Assembly (NCBI RefSeq): GCF_000003815.2
Contig: NC_049991.1
Location: forward strand, 15,148,202-15,212,201
Length of the DNA stretch: 64,000 nt
From: Branchiostoma floridae
Lineage: Eukaryota > Chordata > Leptocardii > Amphioxiformes > Branchiostomatidae
Direction of reading: 5' to 3'
In this document: positions 1-11,373 of the stretch, in pieces
Position numbering within the stretch: the first letter of the stretch is position 1
How the letters are laid out: each line of letters begins with the position of its first letter
Translations under genes and position numbers: made by a program
Notes under the pieces: generated by a model
What the model saw: the letters and a program-made list of their open reading frames with translations, nothing else
The model's database searches: none
Told to the model about the DNA's origin: nothing

Positions 1-189
1 CAGTTCTGTGAGCATAAACATAAGCGCTGAGTGAGAATAAGAGGCGGAAACAACAAAATCGTTGTTGTGTCAGAAATGTTACAGCCTCTATATTGAAGAA
101 CAAAGTACATGTTGAACTGAGAAACCGTGTGTACATTTATAACATTTGTGAAGAATTGTATATGACGAAAAGTTACCTTTTAAAAAGCT

Positions 190-432
190 GTCACTTTGTG
201 CAAACTTTTTCAACTTTTTAGTGGGAGAGAAAAATCTGTCTATGTGTGAGACCTTTTTCAACTCTTGTGTGAGAGAAAAATCTGTCGATGTGTGCGACCT
301 TTTTCAACTGTTGTGTGAGAGAGAAAAATCTGTCAATGTGTGCGATTTTTTTCCACTGATGTGTGAGAGAGAAAAATCTGTCTGTGTGTGAGACCTTTTT
401 CAACTCTTCTGTATGGGAGAAAATTCGTTCTA
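190..432. repeat. 48-bp minisatellite, about 5 copies
   Basis: Five tandem copies are seen. The landmark AAAAATCTGTC occurs at 230, 276, 324 and 372, and a degenerate copy lies near 420, giving a period of 46-48 bp. Each unit carries a GTGTGAGAGAG block and a CTTTTTCAACT block. Short open frames here on both strands come from the repeat and are not genes. Confidence 0.9.
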
Positions 433-1123
433 TGTATACGTTTAATTTTGCGACACTTGGCCCCCAATACGGGACCTCTATCCGTCACACCCGGGCCACT
501 CCACCCAACCAACGTCAACCTCCATCTAACACCCTTAAATCACAATTATCCTGCCATCTGTCCAACTTAATGTTGTACCGCCAACTGCCGCTAAACCAAT
601 TTTCCCTTCCTCCATTATGAATAAGGATCTCAATGCGAAAAGAATGCCAGCAAACGACGTAACGACGAGTGGCATTGAAGGCTCTTAAGTCCCACAAGGG
701 TAACCCGCCTTGCAGAACTCATTAGAAGACGTGGATGTGAACGACTTTTAAGTCAATCAGATGTATGGTCTGTCTTTACTCGGCGCGGCTGATTGACGGC
801 CATTGTTTCATCGGTTTCGCGGAATCGACTCCAAGTACATCCATTTTGCATGGGTGGATTGATTCGGGCGGTATATCACGGCCGTACATGGGAAATATTG
901 ACGGCGGGTTGATGAAACAGTACATGTCAGTAAATGGAACGGGTGTACGGGAGGTGCAACAAGTCGTAACGGAATCAAAGAGTGTCGAAAGTCGATCCAG
1001 AGACCGCGGACTGCATGTCCATGGCCTTTCCAGTCCAAATATGGAGTTTGGAAAGCGTTGATCTCAAACATTATAACTCGGGCAGCTGACTCCTCTGGCA
1101 TACAGCCATACTATGTGTTTATA
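433..1123. other. Unassigned sequence with small ORFs only
   Basis: No recognisable gene. Both strands have open frames of about 97-98 codons across 765-1101 that match no family I know. The stretch is somewhat GC-richer than its surroundings, so a decayed exon or transposon cannot be excluded. Confidence 0.4.
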
Positions 1124-1215
1124 TTTGTTCAATTTCTTCTATTTTTCCAGCGACCCGTGGAGCCTGGTATAGGCCAAGAATTCTATACGGACATCATATG
1201 GACGCACTTGTGAAC
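1124..1215. repeat. Fragment of a foldback element
   Basis: About 90 bp containing TTTTTCCAGCGACC, a GGAGCCT-type block and ATACGGACATCATATGGAC. It matches 13690-13770 inside the larger inverted-repeat element at 13493-13894, so it is a partial second copy. Confidence 0.55.
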
Positions 1216-1223
1216 CCTGCTTT

Positions 1224-1437
1224 TACACCCCACTCTACACGACCTTGCTGCAACGGCGCTGCGACCTAAAATAGCTCAACAAATTTCATAGACAAACAAA
1301 TAGTTTTGCGCTTTGTGTGTTTGATCCCGTTTCAGTCATACTTTACAGTTTGCCTGAACTTCTAGTTATGAAGTCAAATGTTACACAAATCCAAGTTAGA
1401 TCGTAGCGAGCTCGCGGGGCGATCGAATGAGGGCCTT
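1224..1437 (+). mobile_element. PIF/Harbinger-like MITE family P, copy 1 (degenerate)
   Basis: Shares the family core (GCGACCTAAA, CTCAACAAATTTCATAGA, a CTTTGTGTGTTTG block, TTAGATCG near the right end) with copies at 17.8, 21.0, 48.9, 50.8, 52.6, 58.7 and 60.6 kb. The termini are worn. Non-coding. Confidence 0.65.
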
Positions 1438-2261
1438 GCCTGACCTGCAGTTTCACAAGGGTGGACATGCTCGGACGTTAAAAGGGTGTAATGGCGCGTT
1501 TGGGGAAATCACGGAGAAATGTATGAACCCACGCCAAACACGTGGGATTCCGATATGTCAGGAACGACTACATGTCAGGAACGGCGCCGTATATCACACA
1601 CTCCGTACCTACCCCTGGGAAGTGGCGTTGGCCAGTGAAGAAGTGTACTGGTCGTTAAGAGTCAACATTTGCGTTGTAAATACTGCTTTAGTTTCAAACC
1701 ATTAGGCATGTGCAATTGCCTTTTTTCTGCAAGCCCAGTATTGTAAATATGTGCCTATATGACCCTAGATCCTACCGCAACTTTATTTATTGTTATGTGT
1801 TGTAAAGTTCTGTCTTCACATTTCTAGACGTACCAACGGTGCTATTTCGTCTGTGAGAAATTGATTATTTAGAAGGCAAGGTAAGCTTAAGGGTCCGACA
1901 GTAGAGCTCAGGTGACGACAGGTAATAAGATCACTTTGGTCATCTGCGGTAGTCTAGGTAAAATGGGTATAAGCGAGCGATGCTGGGAATTCTATCACTC
2001 ATGATCAAACAAGTCATATATGGAAAATTAACATAACTTTGCCATGATCTTCAACAAAGTTACCAATAGGACAAAATTCGATCATCCTGTCTTGAATTAT
2101 CCTGTTTCAAAGTATATATCAGAAACGCCCCTGCAGTTCTAACGAAAGGTGGCACTTTTTTCAGGGCACAGGTGCTATCCAACACCCATAGCTTGTTGTC
2201 CAGCACACATGAGACCAGACGTCATGCTGCAGTACCATTGAAAGACACCAGGGGCTCAGAA
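1438..2261. other. No gene recognised
   Basis: One 92-codon open frame on the plus strand (1427-1705) resembles no family I know, and its start falls in the preceding MITE. The remainder is AT-rich with nothing I can support. Confidence 0.4.
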
Positions 2262-2450
2262 TTTGATCATTTCTTGGAAAAGAACATGTCCTAAAATCAA
2301 ATTTTGTGTCAATCCATCCATAGCGTCTTGGGGTATGCTAGTAAACCACATACATACAGACATACATACAACTAGGAGGTTACCCTCCTTGCATACATAC
2401 AAACGCTACCAAAAATATAATATTCTTGGCGAAGGTGAAGATATGCATTG
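2262..2450 (+). repeat. Dispersed retroelement-like 3' segment
   Basis: Contains the motif series 'CAATCCATCCATAGCGTCTTG', a GTATGCTAGTAAACC-type block, then CATACATACAGACATACATAC. This 'tracking to a CA/GACA-rich tail' layout recurs at 16255-16405, 30115-30282 and 34905-35160, suggesting one dispersed family with a simple-repeat tail. Confidence 0.5.
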
Positions 2451-5129
2451 TGGCGTCTAAGCTTATAGATACATTAGATAGTGCTGGGAAAAAGATGAAG
2501 ACCAATATGGCTAGTACGCACAAGCCCTTCCCGTGTACCTTACTGTTACAAAATCTTAGTAACTAATCATAGTAACTAAACATGGCAAAACAAAAGAATC
2601 GATATATTTAACTAATAACTGCAACACCTAAACAATAACGGAAATATAGATAACAGATAAAAATAATAACAATGAAAGTAATTAATAGAAAGATAACATA
2701 TATATGATTTATCACTGAAAGTCAGCTTAACCAAGACAGGCCGGATTGGAAAATTCACCAACCCACGGGCTACCTAATGAACATTTAACAGATTCTTGTG
2801 ATTAAGATTCCCGGGGTGTAAAAATCAATTTCTCATAAACGATTCTAACAGATAAAACGTTCATATTCAAACGATAAATTGTCGATCGCTTCACAGGCAC
2901 TGAATGCGCACTCATTGCAGATTTCTATACATTATTAAACATCAAACACAACGACATCACAGTGTTATATTATAGCCTTACTATCCCCGGCATGGTGCTC
3001 TAGATAAGCTGATTCATGTGCCGCAATAACAGTTGTTGGTAGGCATAGCTATAGGATGGGATTGGTAACTCCATATCAAGTATTGCGCATTGCTGGCACT
3101 CCCGGCGGTCTTCAATCCTCCCATCTATGGATCTACCTTGTGCAGTCGGGAATAACACCACACCGTGCCAGCTTTCCTTTGATTCTATATGATAAGAAGC
3201 AGGGAATTGTGAGGCGTGTAAGAGGGGGATATTGGGGTCTGCAGGGACTGTCAGATCAATGTTCCTCCTGGCTTTGTGAGGACGTCTCACGGGTCTCTGG
3301 GTTCTCATTCACACAGCCAGGCCTCCCTTCTCCCGTCACTGACGTAGCAGGGGGCTGGGCTGATGATTCGGAGTGAAGTTCACATATTTCCCGAGGGTAA
3401 TGTCTTGTGTTGGGCGACTGCTTGGGCCACGTGAGGACCTGGTCACGCACGTCGTGCGATTGCAGCGATGGTCGCACGATCGGAACACTGAGTGCATTAT
3501 TATTCTTAGAACGGACATGCATGCAAAATTCAACTGTCTTGTTACAGAAAAGGCAGTCTAGTCTTAGACACATCCCTCTCCGTTTGTTTTATTCTATGCT
3601 ACGTTAGAGTGCGAACTGGGAAATTTAGGAGAGTAAAATCCATTTTTCTCCGAAGAAAAAGGCAGTATTAGATCCCTGTTGGCGGTCGGACCTTTTCTGA
3701 TATTACGGAACAGGCCCAACGGTTGGACCTGTAATGATATTACGGATGTACCCATGTTAGCTCACATTGCTTAGTAAGTGTAATTTAAAGATTTATTTTG
3801 TATCTCTACTTTGTAGTTTGTAATTGACCTTGCAAAAGTCACTGTTCTTTTTGTTATGTCAATAAAACTTCTCTCTCTTTGCCCTGGTGACGTTTCTGTC
3901 ATGTTCCCTGCGGCGGTTTCCCAACGTTTCCCTGTAATCCTCACAAGTCATTAAAACAACACGGCCCTGGAGGTGCTGCGAGCCTGGCCGCTGTGGGACG
4001 TCACCTGGGGAAACCATCTGAGCTAATCCAATTCAGTGCAACCACCTTTACAGCTTCTGTGCCATGTCTCCTGGGAGGGGGGTAGTTGCCTCTTGGAGGG
4101 CGTACTGACAGATTTGTTTTCCTTGCTTTTATCTCTAGAAACACACTGATCTGTGAAATACCAAGGGACGCTGCTTTAGGCTGTAAAGCCTGTAACAGTT
4201 TACGTGAACAATCGCGCATCTTGCCAAGGTATAACGCCATGCATATTATCATGTAGAATTGGCAATCATAGTGTTCTAACTTGTACGTGATCTTTTGAGG
4301 ACTACTAAGCATATAATTACCCTGGAAATGTCAAGCAGAAATACCAAAGGATGCTCCTAAACTGGCAAATATGCAAAAAACGACTCGAGAGATTAAACCA
4401 CTACTCAGTTAAGGCGTGGGAGGAAAAAAAAACTTGAAGAATATATTCTCAAGACCAGGCTTAAATAGTGCATCAAGTTTGTAAGCGTTCCGATGTAAAT
4501 ACGTACTGTAAAAGTGAATTAAAGGATGACTCCTTTAATTATGTCAAATCGCACCCTTCGCGTGCTGTCAAAACTAATTCCCAGAACAATAATTACCTCG
4601 AGCTTTTCGTCCTTGGTGAAGTAATGCCCGGAATGACAAACATGTCTTACTTGTGGTGATGTGAACATGATGAGACAAAGCGATTTAAGTACGATAAACT
4701 CATTGCACATGTAACGTTACTTCCAATCCAAGATTTGACGGGACATAATAATGTCCGAATAATTTCGGAAAATCCAGTCCTTAATACATATGTATTTGTA
4801 AACAACCAAAGAAACAAATATTGCAAAATATGAATGAAAACCTGATATTCACAAAATAATTGTTTTTGTATTATCAGTCTACGTCTTTCAGGAAGCGTTC
4901 TTAGGTGAGACATCTACAAAGACTTGCCATGGACTAAATTCTATAAGCAATTCACACTGTTGGTCTGAATTATTTCATTCAGATCACGCTTGATGAAACC
5001 AACTTTGGTCCATCGTTCCGGGTGGATGTGTGTCCGCCAGATGCTCTAAATCCTGCTTAACGCTCTGATTCACGTGCGAGGTGCTCGCCTTGAATACAGA
5101 ACTGCGATAAAACTTTTCCTCAGTTGATC
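2451..5129. other. Unassigned; possible decayed transposon at 3.0-3.95 kb
   Basis: The region 2990-3620 is GC-richer, with overlapping open frames on both strands. One minus-strand frame (3256-3573) begins with a CxxC pair. Around 3697-3945 there is a repeated GATATTACGG, a plus-strand AATAAA at 3860-3865, and a CT-rich tract followed by GGTGACGTTTCTGTC. This could be the end of an LTR element, but no boundaries or target duplication were found. From 3950 to 5129 there are only short ORFs. Confidence 0.25.
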
Positions 5130-5262
5130 CAAGACACGTCGATGAAGGTTAGACATCCAGGTAATAAGATACGCCAAATAGCAATTACTCAAGCAACCGG
5201 ATATGATTTTGGAAACTGTCAGACCTTTCAGCCAGAATCCACTAGTGACAGTGACACTTTTC
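5130..5262 (-). repeat. Dispersed repeat family R, copy 1
   Basis: Contains GATGAAGGTTAGACATCCAG, TTACTCAAGCAAC and TTTTGGAAACTGTCAGAC. It matches the reverse complement of 46316-46520 and both arms of the inverted pair at 58105-58440. Class unknown; non-coding. Confidence 0.7.
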
Positions 5263-5355
5263 CGAAGTAGTTGCTTTCGACCTCTTTGACTCTCCTTCCT
5301 GATATCAAAATCACCATCTTTCTATTCGCATCAGCAAAGTGCGAAAGTAATATGT

Positions 5356-5642
5356 GGGCGTCGAATAGCCGAGCGGTCACGGGTATGATTACTTCCTGAC
5401 GTTTGCTAGAGGATGTGTCTTTGGGAAATGCACTTTACACGACTTTCTTAACCCCATCCAGGTGTGAAAATGGGTACCCGATCGCGACTTCTGACGGAGA
5501 GGTAAAAGGCAATGGCATGTGACGAGAGGGATGGGCCCCGTCTTCCAAATACCGTGCCCTAGACACAGTGGATAACAACCGGCTGCCCTTACGGCCTCAA
5601 CAGACTATTTGACTACTTTAGACTTTACCTTTATTATGTGCA
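5356..5642 (+). mobile_element. tRNA-derived SINE (degenerate head)
   Basis: The central block at 5421-5447 (TTGGGAAATGCACTTTACAC and following) matches the SINE at 30524 with one change in 27 bp. The downstream part (AAATGGGTACC, GGTAAAAGG, CGTCTTCCAA) matches the SINE at 62655. The tRNA-like head is worn, with only AGCCGAGCGG recognisable as box A-like. Confidence 0.7.
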
Positions 5643-5764
5643 AACTTAAGCCTGTCCGCTCGTTGTCAACACACATGCGGGTCTTGAGGAATCCATTTCC
5701 TCGGGAGTTGCTCGTTCCCCGGCTATCGACCCGAGCCTTTCTGCAGGAGATAAACATGAACTGA

Positions 5765-5856
5765 AGGTGTTTGATAGATGGGAATGAAGGTCCGTACGGC
5801 CGGGATCCGGAGGTGCTTGATAGATGGAATGTATGGATCGTACAGCTCGGAGGTAA
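5765..5856. repeat. Two-copy tandem duplication, 46-bp unit
   Basis: AGGTGTTTGATAGATGG at 5765 is repeated as AGGTGCTTGATAGATGG at 5811, each followed by a diverged copy of the same GTACGGCCGGG/GTACAGCTCGG segment. Confidence 0.7.
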
Positions 5857-6939
5857 CACATACAATCAAGAAGGCGGGCAGGAACAGTCCCGGGTCGCTT
5901 CCGGCGGGCCGTGCCTCCCAAAGGTGCTGAGATTGATGATACGGAACCACCCGAGTCTCCGCGGAATGGCAAGGAGAGAAGATTTGCTTCTTATACCTAC
6001 TGTAAAAAATTACTGCTGCTTGGGCTCCATTTCAGTGACAATCTACGAGCAGATGCGGAGTCATGAAACGCAATGTAAAAACAGGAGATTGGTAGAAATA
6101 GACATAAAGGATAAAGACGCCCCTATTGCGTTTTATGGTTGTGTATATTTTGCAGTAGTTTATTGGCAATGCTGAGAATTGTGATATGACTACGGACTGC
6201 AAGATAACTTACCTTTGCTATTTCGGTTAGTGCTGCGAGGGGGGAAAGATTTTTCGGCAGTGATGAACCGCAAATAGAGAGTCTAAAGAAATTAGAGTCA
6301 TTAATCAACCGTTTTATAATGAGCCCCTGATGATGATCAGCGAGAACACAGCTTCATATAAAATGGCCCAACAACAAGACAGAAAACAAAGCACATAGAA
6401 ACACCGCCCTTCCTGCAAAAGTACTCATGAAGCCTTATTTATAACGTTATATGTAGACTACTTTGTTTTAACGTTCGGCAGGCATTTATTATCTCATTGT
6501 TTCTTAATGCAATATCCTGCCGCATTTCCCTTGGCTTAGATATATCGGCCACATTTCCTCTGTGTCGAATGTGCTGTCTGTCCTTGAACAAATGCAATTT
6601 CCGATAATGACTCCAGTACGTGATTGCCTGGAGACGACAATTTGTTCTATTGCTACTGTTTTATTGAGTAGTCCGAATGGAAAATTACCACAAAGGATTA
6701 AAGCGGAGGTAGGGAACATTCAACAACTTCACATTGTTCGTGAGACTTGTCTGTTGCACCATTTGTTTTTAGGAGAAGAGCAAGCATGGCGTCTTCATCA
6801 AACAGATACCACAAAGGATGCATGAGTCCTCGTAATGTGTTACTAATACAATAACCGTAGCTGCGACTCTATCATTTCATTACATGCTATGCTTATTATT
6901 CACAGACTATTGCACGAATTGGCCTATCTATCACTCACT
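5857..6939. other. Presumed intron or flank, no features
   Basis: If the TARP-like gene at 7.4 kb continues to the left, this is part of its intron 1. I looked for a CACNG-type second exon (Cys, then Glu/Asp-Tyr) on the minus strand and saw none. No repeats stand out. Confidence 0.35.
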
Positions 6940-6987
6940 TACACACACACACACACACACACATACATACAAACAAACACACACACA

Positions 6988-7027
<40 letters not shown>
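6940..7027. repeat. (AC)n microsatellite
   Basis: An AC tract interrupted by CATACATACAAACAAAC and CACAAGC. The short open frames over it are low-complexity Thr/His strings and not coding. Confidence 0.95.
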
Positions 7028-7082
7028 TCATTATAACAGTAACATTGTGTCAAATATATCAAATAGTGCATTAGGTCGCACA

Positions 7083-7216
7083 AACATTTTCATGTCGATG
7101 GCACAGTTTGTTCACTGTTGTCAGCTCCTTACATACTGCCCGAGATGATTGTTGTTGTTTTAAGAAACTAAAAACAAAGACAAACACACGCGCGTGCGCA
7201 CATACGCACACATACA

Positions 7217-7247
<31 letters not shown>

Positions 7248-7372
7248 GCGCACACACAAACGGATGTTGTATTACGCCGTACAAAAATGTCAAATGGCGA
7301 TGGAACTGTTGGAACTATGTTGTACCTGAGATGTTGTTGTTGTTCTAAGAAACGAAGGACAAAGACACGTAC
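7083..7372. repeat. Local tandem duplication of the intron 1 start
   Basis: Two copies of about 110 bp, offset 182-185 bp. TTGTTGTTTTAAGAAACTAA at 7153-7172 corresponds to TTGTTGTTCTAAGAAACGAA at 7336-7355. The more upstream blocks CATGTCGATGG/ATGGCGATGG and AACTGTTG/CACTGTTG also align. Each copy is preceded by a CA-rich tract. The right copy ends at the splice donor of the TARP-like exon. Confidence 0.7.
7182..7260. repeat. Mixed CA/CG alternating purine-pyrimidine tract
   Basis: CACACGCGCGTGCGCACATACG is followed by (CA)n, an uninterrupted run of CG dinucleotides at about 7232-7251, and CA again. Alternating purine-pyrimidine of this kind can adopt Z-DNA. It lies about 115 bp inside the presumed intron 1 of the minus-strand gene. 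Confidence 0.95.
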
Positions 7373-7373
7373 C
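7367..7373 (-). promoter_or_regulatory. Splice donor of TARP-like exon 1
   Basis: On the minus strand the sequence reads ATCATGG|GTACGT. The GT is at 7372-7371. The open frame continues for some codons into the intron but loses similarity at exactly this point. Confidence 0.8.
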
Positions 7374-7565
7374 CATGATGGGGCAGACTCGCCACAGTCC
7401 GGAGTGGACCTCCACACTGACGTCCAGAGTCTTGTTGGGTAACATGACGTACTCTGCCGTGTAGAGCCAGTAGTCCGTCCCGACCGCCACCACCAGGAAC
7501 CCCAGGGACAGAGACGAGCACAGGCACGTCAGGATCATCAGCGGCCTCTTCCCACACGTCACCAT
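7373..7565 (-). CDS. CACNG5/7-like: CACNG5/7-like TARP (calcium channel gamma), first coding exon
   Basis: This exon encodes the N-terminus of a four-transmembrane claudin-superfamily protein of the type II TARP/CACNG5-7 group, known to be auxiliary subunits of AMPA receptors or calcium channels at the plasma membrane. It gives 64 codons plus one base. MVTCGKRPL matches the family's N-terminal MxxCG(K/R) start. Residues about 8-29 form TM1. GTDYWLY (29-35) opens the first extracellular loop. NKT at 44-46 is a glycosylation sequon, and SGLWRVC (55-61) carries the claudin-family GLW signature. The donor is GG|GTACGT, splitting a Gly codon (phase 1) as in vertebrate CACNG genes. An in-frame upstream Met at 7584-7586 would add seven residues (MFLKARK). 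I chose the inner Met because it aligns with the family start and with the paralogue at 41877. Later exons would lie at lower coordinates but were not found. Confidence 0.9.
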
Positions 7566-9296
7566 CTTCCGGGCCTTCAGGAACATCTCCAGGGGAGCGC
7601 AACTGGAGGCGGCCTGCCGAACCTACCCAGGTTTACGTGGATCGAGAATGTGCTCTGGGGCATCCCTCTCTACCACCATCCGTAGATATGAACGTTTGTA
7701 CAGCGTCTAAATGCGCACTTTAAGCGTTACGGGAAGGAACTAGTTACAGCAGATCATTGGCTGGAACCATTGTAGAGATTCCGCCTCGGCGCCCGTCCGT
7801 CCGATCTTGTTGGAGTCACACGTACAACTGTTGTTGCTCACCTTCGGTCGTCACACCTACCAATTCCGCAATCAATAGGAAGCCGCCTCCCCAGCTTTGT
7901 CTGGACCTCGGCCAAGTCGCGATCGTTTTCAGAGTGAATTACATTCTCAGGCCGCTTCACTGACAACCGGACTCACCCTGGCAGAAGGAACGTGCCCGTC
8001 TTATTTGTGTGATCGAAGCTGCGATCTTTGAGGTGTTCCTGCCTCTAATTTGTTGTAATTACCTCGCCGCAGAGGAGAGGGACAAGAACACATCAGAAGG
8101 TTTGCACTCCTGGGGGAGGAGATGGGATGGAATAGTCTAATCACGGCGCTCATTGGTGAGAAGACTCTGCAATTACACCAAGCGTACGCAGATGACGGAA
8201 GATGGGGGAAGAGTTGTGGGTCGTACCACTGCAGCACAACTGGAGGGGTACCCGGCAAGAAGAGCTCGGAAACCAGGTTGATAGAAAATGACGAAAATAA
8301 ATTATCATCCATAACATCGCAAGGAACACACAATCTACATCTGATTTAGCTGAGTAGACGTGGCAATGGGAGCAAGTGTACTCTGTTTGCAGCATCTGAC
8401 ATGTACATCAAAGGCTTGTCACTTGAGTCAACCACACTCCACACTGGAGCTGGCTTCTGTCATCTTTAAAAGATACACTGACAAGTGTCTAAATGATGAC
8501 ACATTGGAGATTTCTAGTCTGCAACGTACAGCCTGAATGGCTGCTCTTTGTCGTAAGATTTTTACGACGTTTCCCACGTAATCCATCCACTGTATTCTCA
8601 AGCTTCACCGTCGTATAAAACGTCTGTAATTGGTTGCGGTTTCCCGCTGGATTTTGCCATGAACGTCAGGAATAGAGATGAGGTTATAAGTGTTCAAAAC
8701 GCGGTGACGTTTCAGCCTGAGTGTGTAGTCTTCACCAGAATCTTATTTTGGTTGCTGAAATGGTACAATCAAAGGCAACAATAAAATGTGGTCTATGTGA
8801 ACAGGTGACCACTTTAGATCCTTAATGCTTGTGGCAATGCGAAAAGGGACGCGAAAAGTGGTCAAATTGGCCAAATGGTCCCTTCTACGGGTTTGAATGT
8901 AATAGAAATTGACCAAATGGAGCCGGTAATTTGTAAGTTTGAGAAGTTTGGCGTCAGTTTGATCTCCTCTAGTAAATATCAGTTGACTGGAGAGTTCGAC
9001 TACTATGTCCAGAACTAATAGAAGAATGTGATGAATATCACTTTTTGGTATAATGTCCGAGTTCTCCCAAAATGTTTTGATAAGCATCCTATGCTATTAC
9101 TACATACACGTCTATCATCCTTTTTACGCTGATTTCTTTCCATGGATTTAGTTACATAGCAAATTCAAGTACTCATATTAAAACAACTGCACTGTATGTA
9201 TTGGATAGCACGTAAACAGCTAGATATCACACAAATAACAAGCGCATTCTCATCCCTTACTACTTAACCGTTTCAGCTAAGTTAGTGAAAGTTAAT
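7566..9296. other. Upstream region of the minus-strand TARP-like gene; no other gene
   Basis: The 5' UTR and promoter of the minus-strand gene should lie in the first part. A possible 3' splice acceptor (TTCGGCAG on the minus strand, near 7614) precedes the exon, so the 5' UTR may be split. The region 7590-8000 is GC-richer. A minus-strand 114-codon frame at 8743-9087 is hydrophobic and AT-rich and overlaps imperfect inverted segments (TGGTCAAATTGG, TTGACCAAATGG), so it is more likely a worn foldback element. Confidence 0.35.
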
Positions 9297-9460
9297 TCAC
9301 CTTAATCCGCGGGGTAACCTATATCCGTTGTACTTAAAAACAGGGTATTTAGGAATAAGAAGTGAACGGACGGTGTTTTCATATTGCAACTGTCGACTTG
9401 ACATCCGTTAGTACTGTGTTTTAAAGACAGCGTATATAGGTACCCCACGGGTAAAGGTGA
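9297..9460. mobile_element. Inverted-repeat MITE (family W), copy 1
   Basis: The left arm TCACCTTAATCCGCGGGG, ACCTATATCCGTTGT, AAAACAGGGTA pairs with the right arm TACTGTGTTTTAAAGACAGC, TATATAGGTACCCCACGGGTAAAGGTGA. The arms are about 50 bp and roughly three-quarters identical. A second copy is at 63485-63655. No unambiguous target duplication; class unknown. Confidence 0.75.
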
Positions 9461-10667
9461 CCTAGCGTTAAGTCGATCGGGCTCATAGAACAGTTGTTGT
9501 ATGCAGCAGAAGATGCTTTACGTTGTACCTTAAGCGTGTAGAATTGTTTGCGATAAATTGTACTTATAAATCATATTTAGCCAAAATCTACTGCTTTCTC
9601 TCAGCCAGAATGTAACTAGATCTGTTGGTTAGTATGGCGGTGAGAACAAAAGTTCGTCGCTGGGTGCGTATGTGTTAGCATAACCGCCATGATGATTACT
9701 ACTGAAGCTGTCTGAATCATCCAGCCAACTATTAGCCGATATTGCCAGCCCATTATACATGGATAATGGTTTTGTGTCAGATCAGGGATGGCTTAGTTGT
9801 CGAAGCCGATAAGGCCATTTTCAATCATATTACGGAAATCCGGCTAAATCTTTTAGCCTTTTCATCAGCATCTATCGATCCATACCGCATTACGCAAGTC
9901 GCTACATTCCCAGACTAATACTAGCCGTTATCGAAAATTCAATAGCTCGGTCTTTATTCTCATTTTGATCCAATAAATACCGCGCCATCCCAAGGCCTTG
10001 TGCAACATCTCCAGAGGCATCTCGTCTACAATACCCTCTATATGTGCATTACATACGACCATTACCATTGACGTCACAGATTTTAGGGTTCTTATGGGAG
10101 AACTTTGTCTATTTTCGTGATGCCATGGAACCAACTAAGTGCTTCTGTATTGCCACACTGACTTGGTTATATTCTATGATAACCCCAAAACTGGTGCAAG
10201 CGTGCACATCCTCTTCTTTGACTTTGGCATTGGCTTTGGTCTTTTACGTCAATAAATAAGACCAGTTATCCGATATTTCTTGTAGATTTATGGCATACAT
10301 TTGGTCATTTTACAGCATTAAAAAAAGGCCTTCAAAGTATGGTCAAAAACGTCTTCTTTAGAAACGGACGAAATAGATGTGCGCACGGATGCCATCCACA
10401 GAATCCAGTCAGCGTGGCCTAATGAATCACTAACAAATACGTAATAACGCAGAACCAAGCAAATCCTTTGAGTGCAAGACATGACAGCAAATATCAGCTT
10501 TCATTACATCAACTTTCAAATATTGGCAACGGCTTATGTAATGAAGCCAATTGTACGGTAGTGTTTTGCTTCCTAGAACTGTAGGTCAACTCCATGCACC
10601 CTGTGAGTCTGGAGAAATTGTCTGGAGAAATTGGCGACTGGGGCGTCCTTTTTCTTTGCATGACTTA
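9461..10667. other. No gene recognised
   Basis: Only open frames of about 60-75 codons without family resemblance; AT-rich. Nothing repeated within the window was found. Confidence 0.4.
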
Positions 10668-10960
10668 CTCACTCACTCACGCACTGAAATATATACACAC
10701 AAACACACTGTCTTCTTCTCTGACTCTTTCATTCACTTAAATCACTCATCAAGTACTCATTTACTCTCGCCCACTCACTCGCTCGTTCAGTCAACTAGTC
10801 ACTCCCTCACTCATCTAAACACACACATTCTCTGTTTCACTCGCTCACTCACTCACTCACTCACTCGCTCACTCATCTAAACACGCATTCTCTCTTTCTC
10901 TCACTCACTCACTCGTGAACTCACTCACTCACTCTCTGGTGAACTCACTCACGTCACTCT
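10668..10960. repeat. Degenerate (ACTC)n / (CA)n low-complexity tract
   Basis: Long runs of ACTCACTC, especially 10840-10935, mixed with ACACAAACACAC and CTCATCTAAACAC repeats. The 109-codon frame over it (Ser/His/Thr-rich) is an artefact of the tract. Confidence 0.9.
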
Positions 10961-11273
10961 CAGATAGATGACGAGGCAGTTTTGGTGCCATTCGGGAGGT
11001 GTTCGGGGATGACTTAACAAACGCACTGTGATATATTTGTATTCTGCGCGCTTCGTGAGGAATAAGATTGGTTTGATATCAACTGTTCGCAATGTGGGTA
11101 ATGATTATCTGATAAGTTTTCATCATGTCTATTGAATCTGCTTGATGCAAAAAAGATAATGTTTATCATAACATTAAGAATGCCAATACAAGAGATTACA
11201 ATCGAATAGTTAATTTCAGCTGCGCGACACAGCAATCCATCTAATATTTATTTCTTGTCCAATCATATCATAG

Positions 11274-11373
11274 TACAGTCAAACCTGCCCAAGAAGACCA
11301 CTCAGGGGGGCAATAAAATTGTCGGGCAGGTGGCCCTTATTTAGGGGTAGCCATTTGTAAATGTTTGACTGTA
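11274..11373. mobile_element. Short MITE with TACAGTCAAA termini
   Basis: TACAGTCAAAC at the left and GTTTGACTGTA at the right form a perfect inverted terminal repeat around a 100-bp unit. The interior (CTGCCCAAGAAGACCACTC) is typical of small DNA-transposon derivatives. Flanking TA bases fit a TA-type target but are not decisive. Confidence 0.65.

Noticed and set aside
3690-3950. Solo LTR
   Set aside because: A polyadenylation signal and CT-rich end are present, but no TG...CA boundaries, target duplication or second copy was found.
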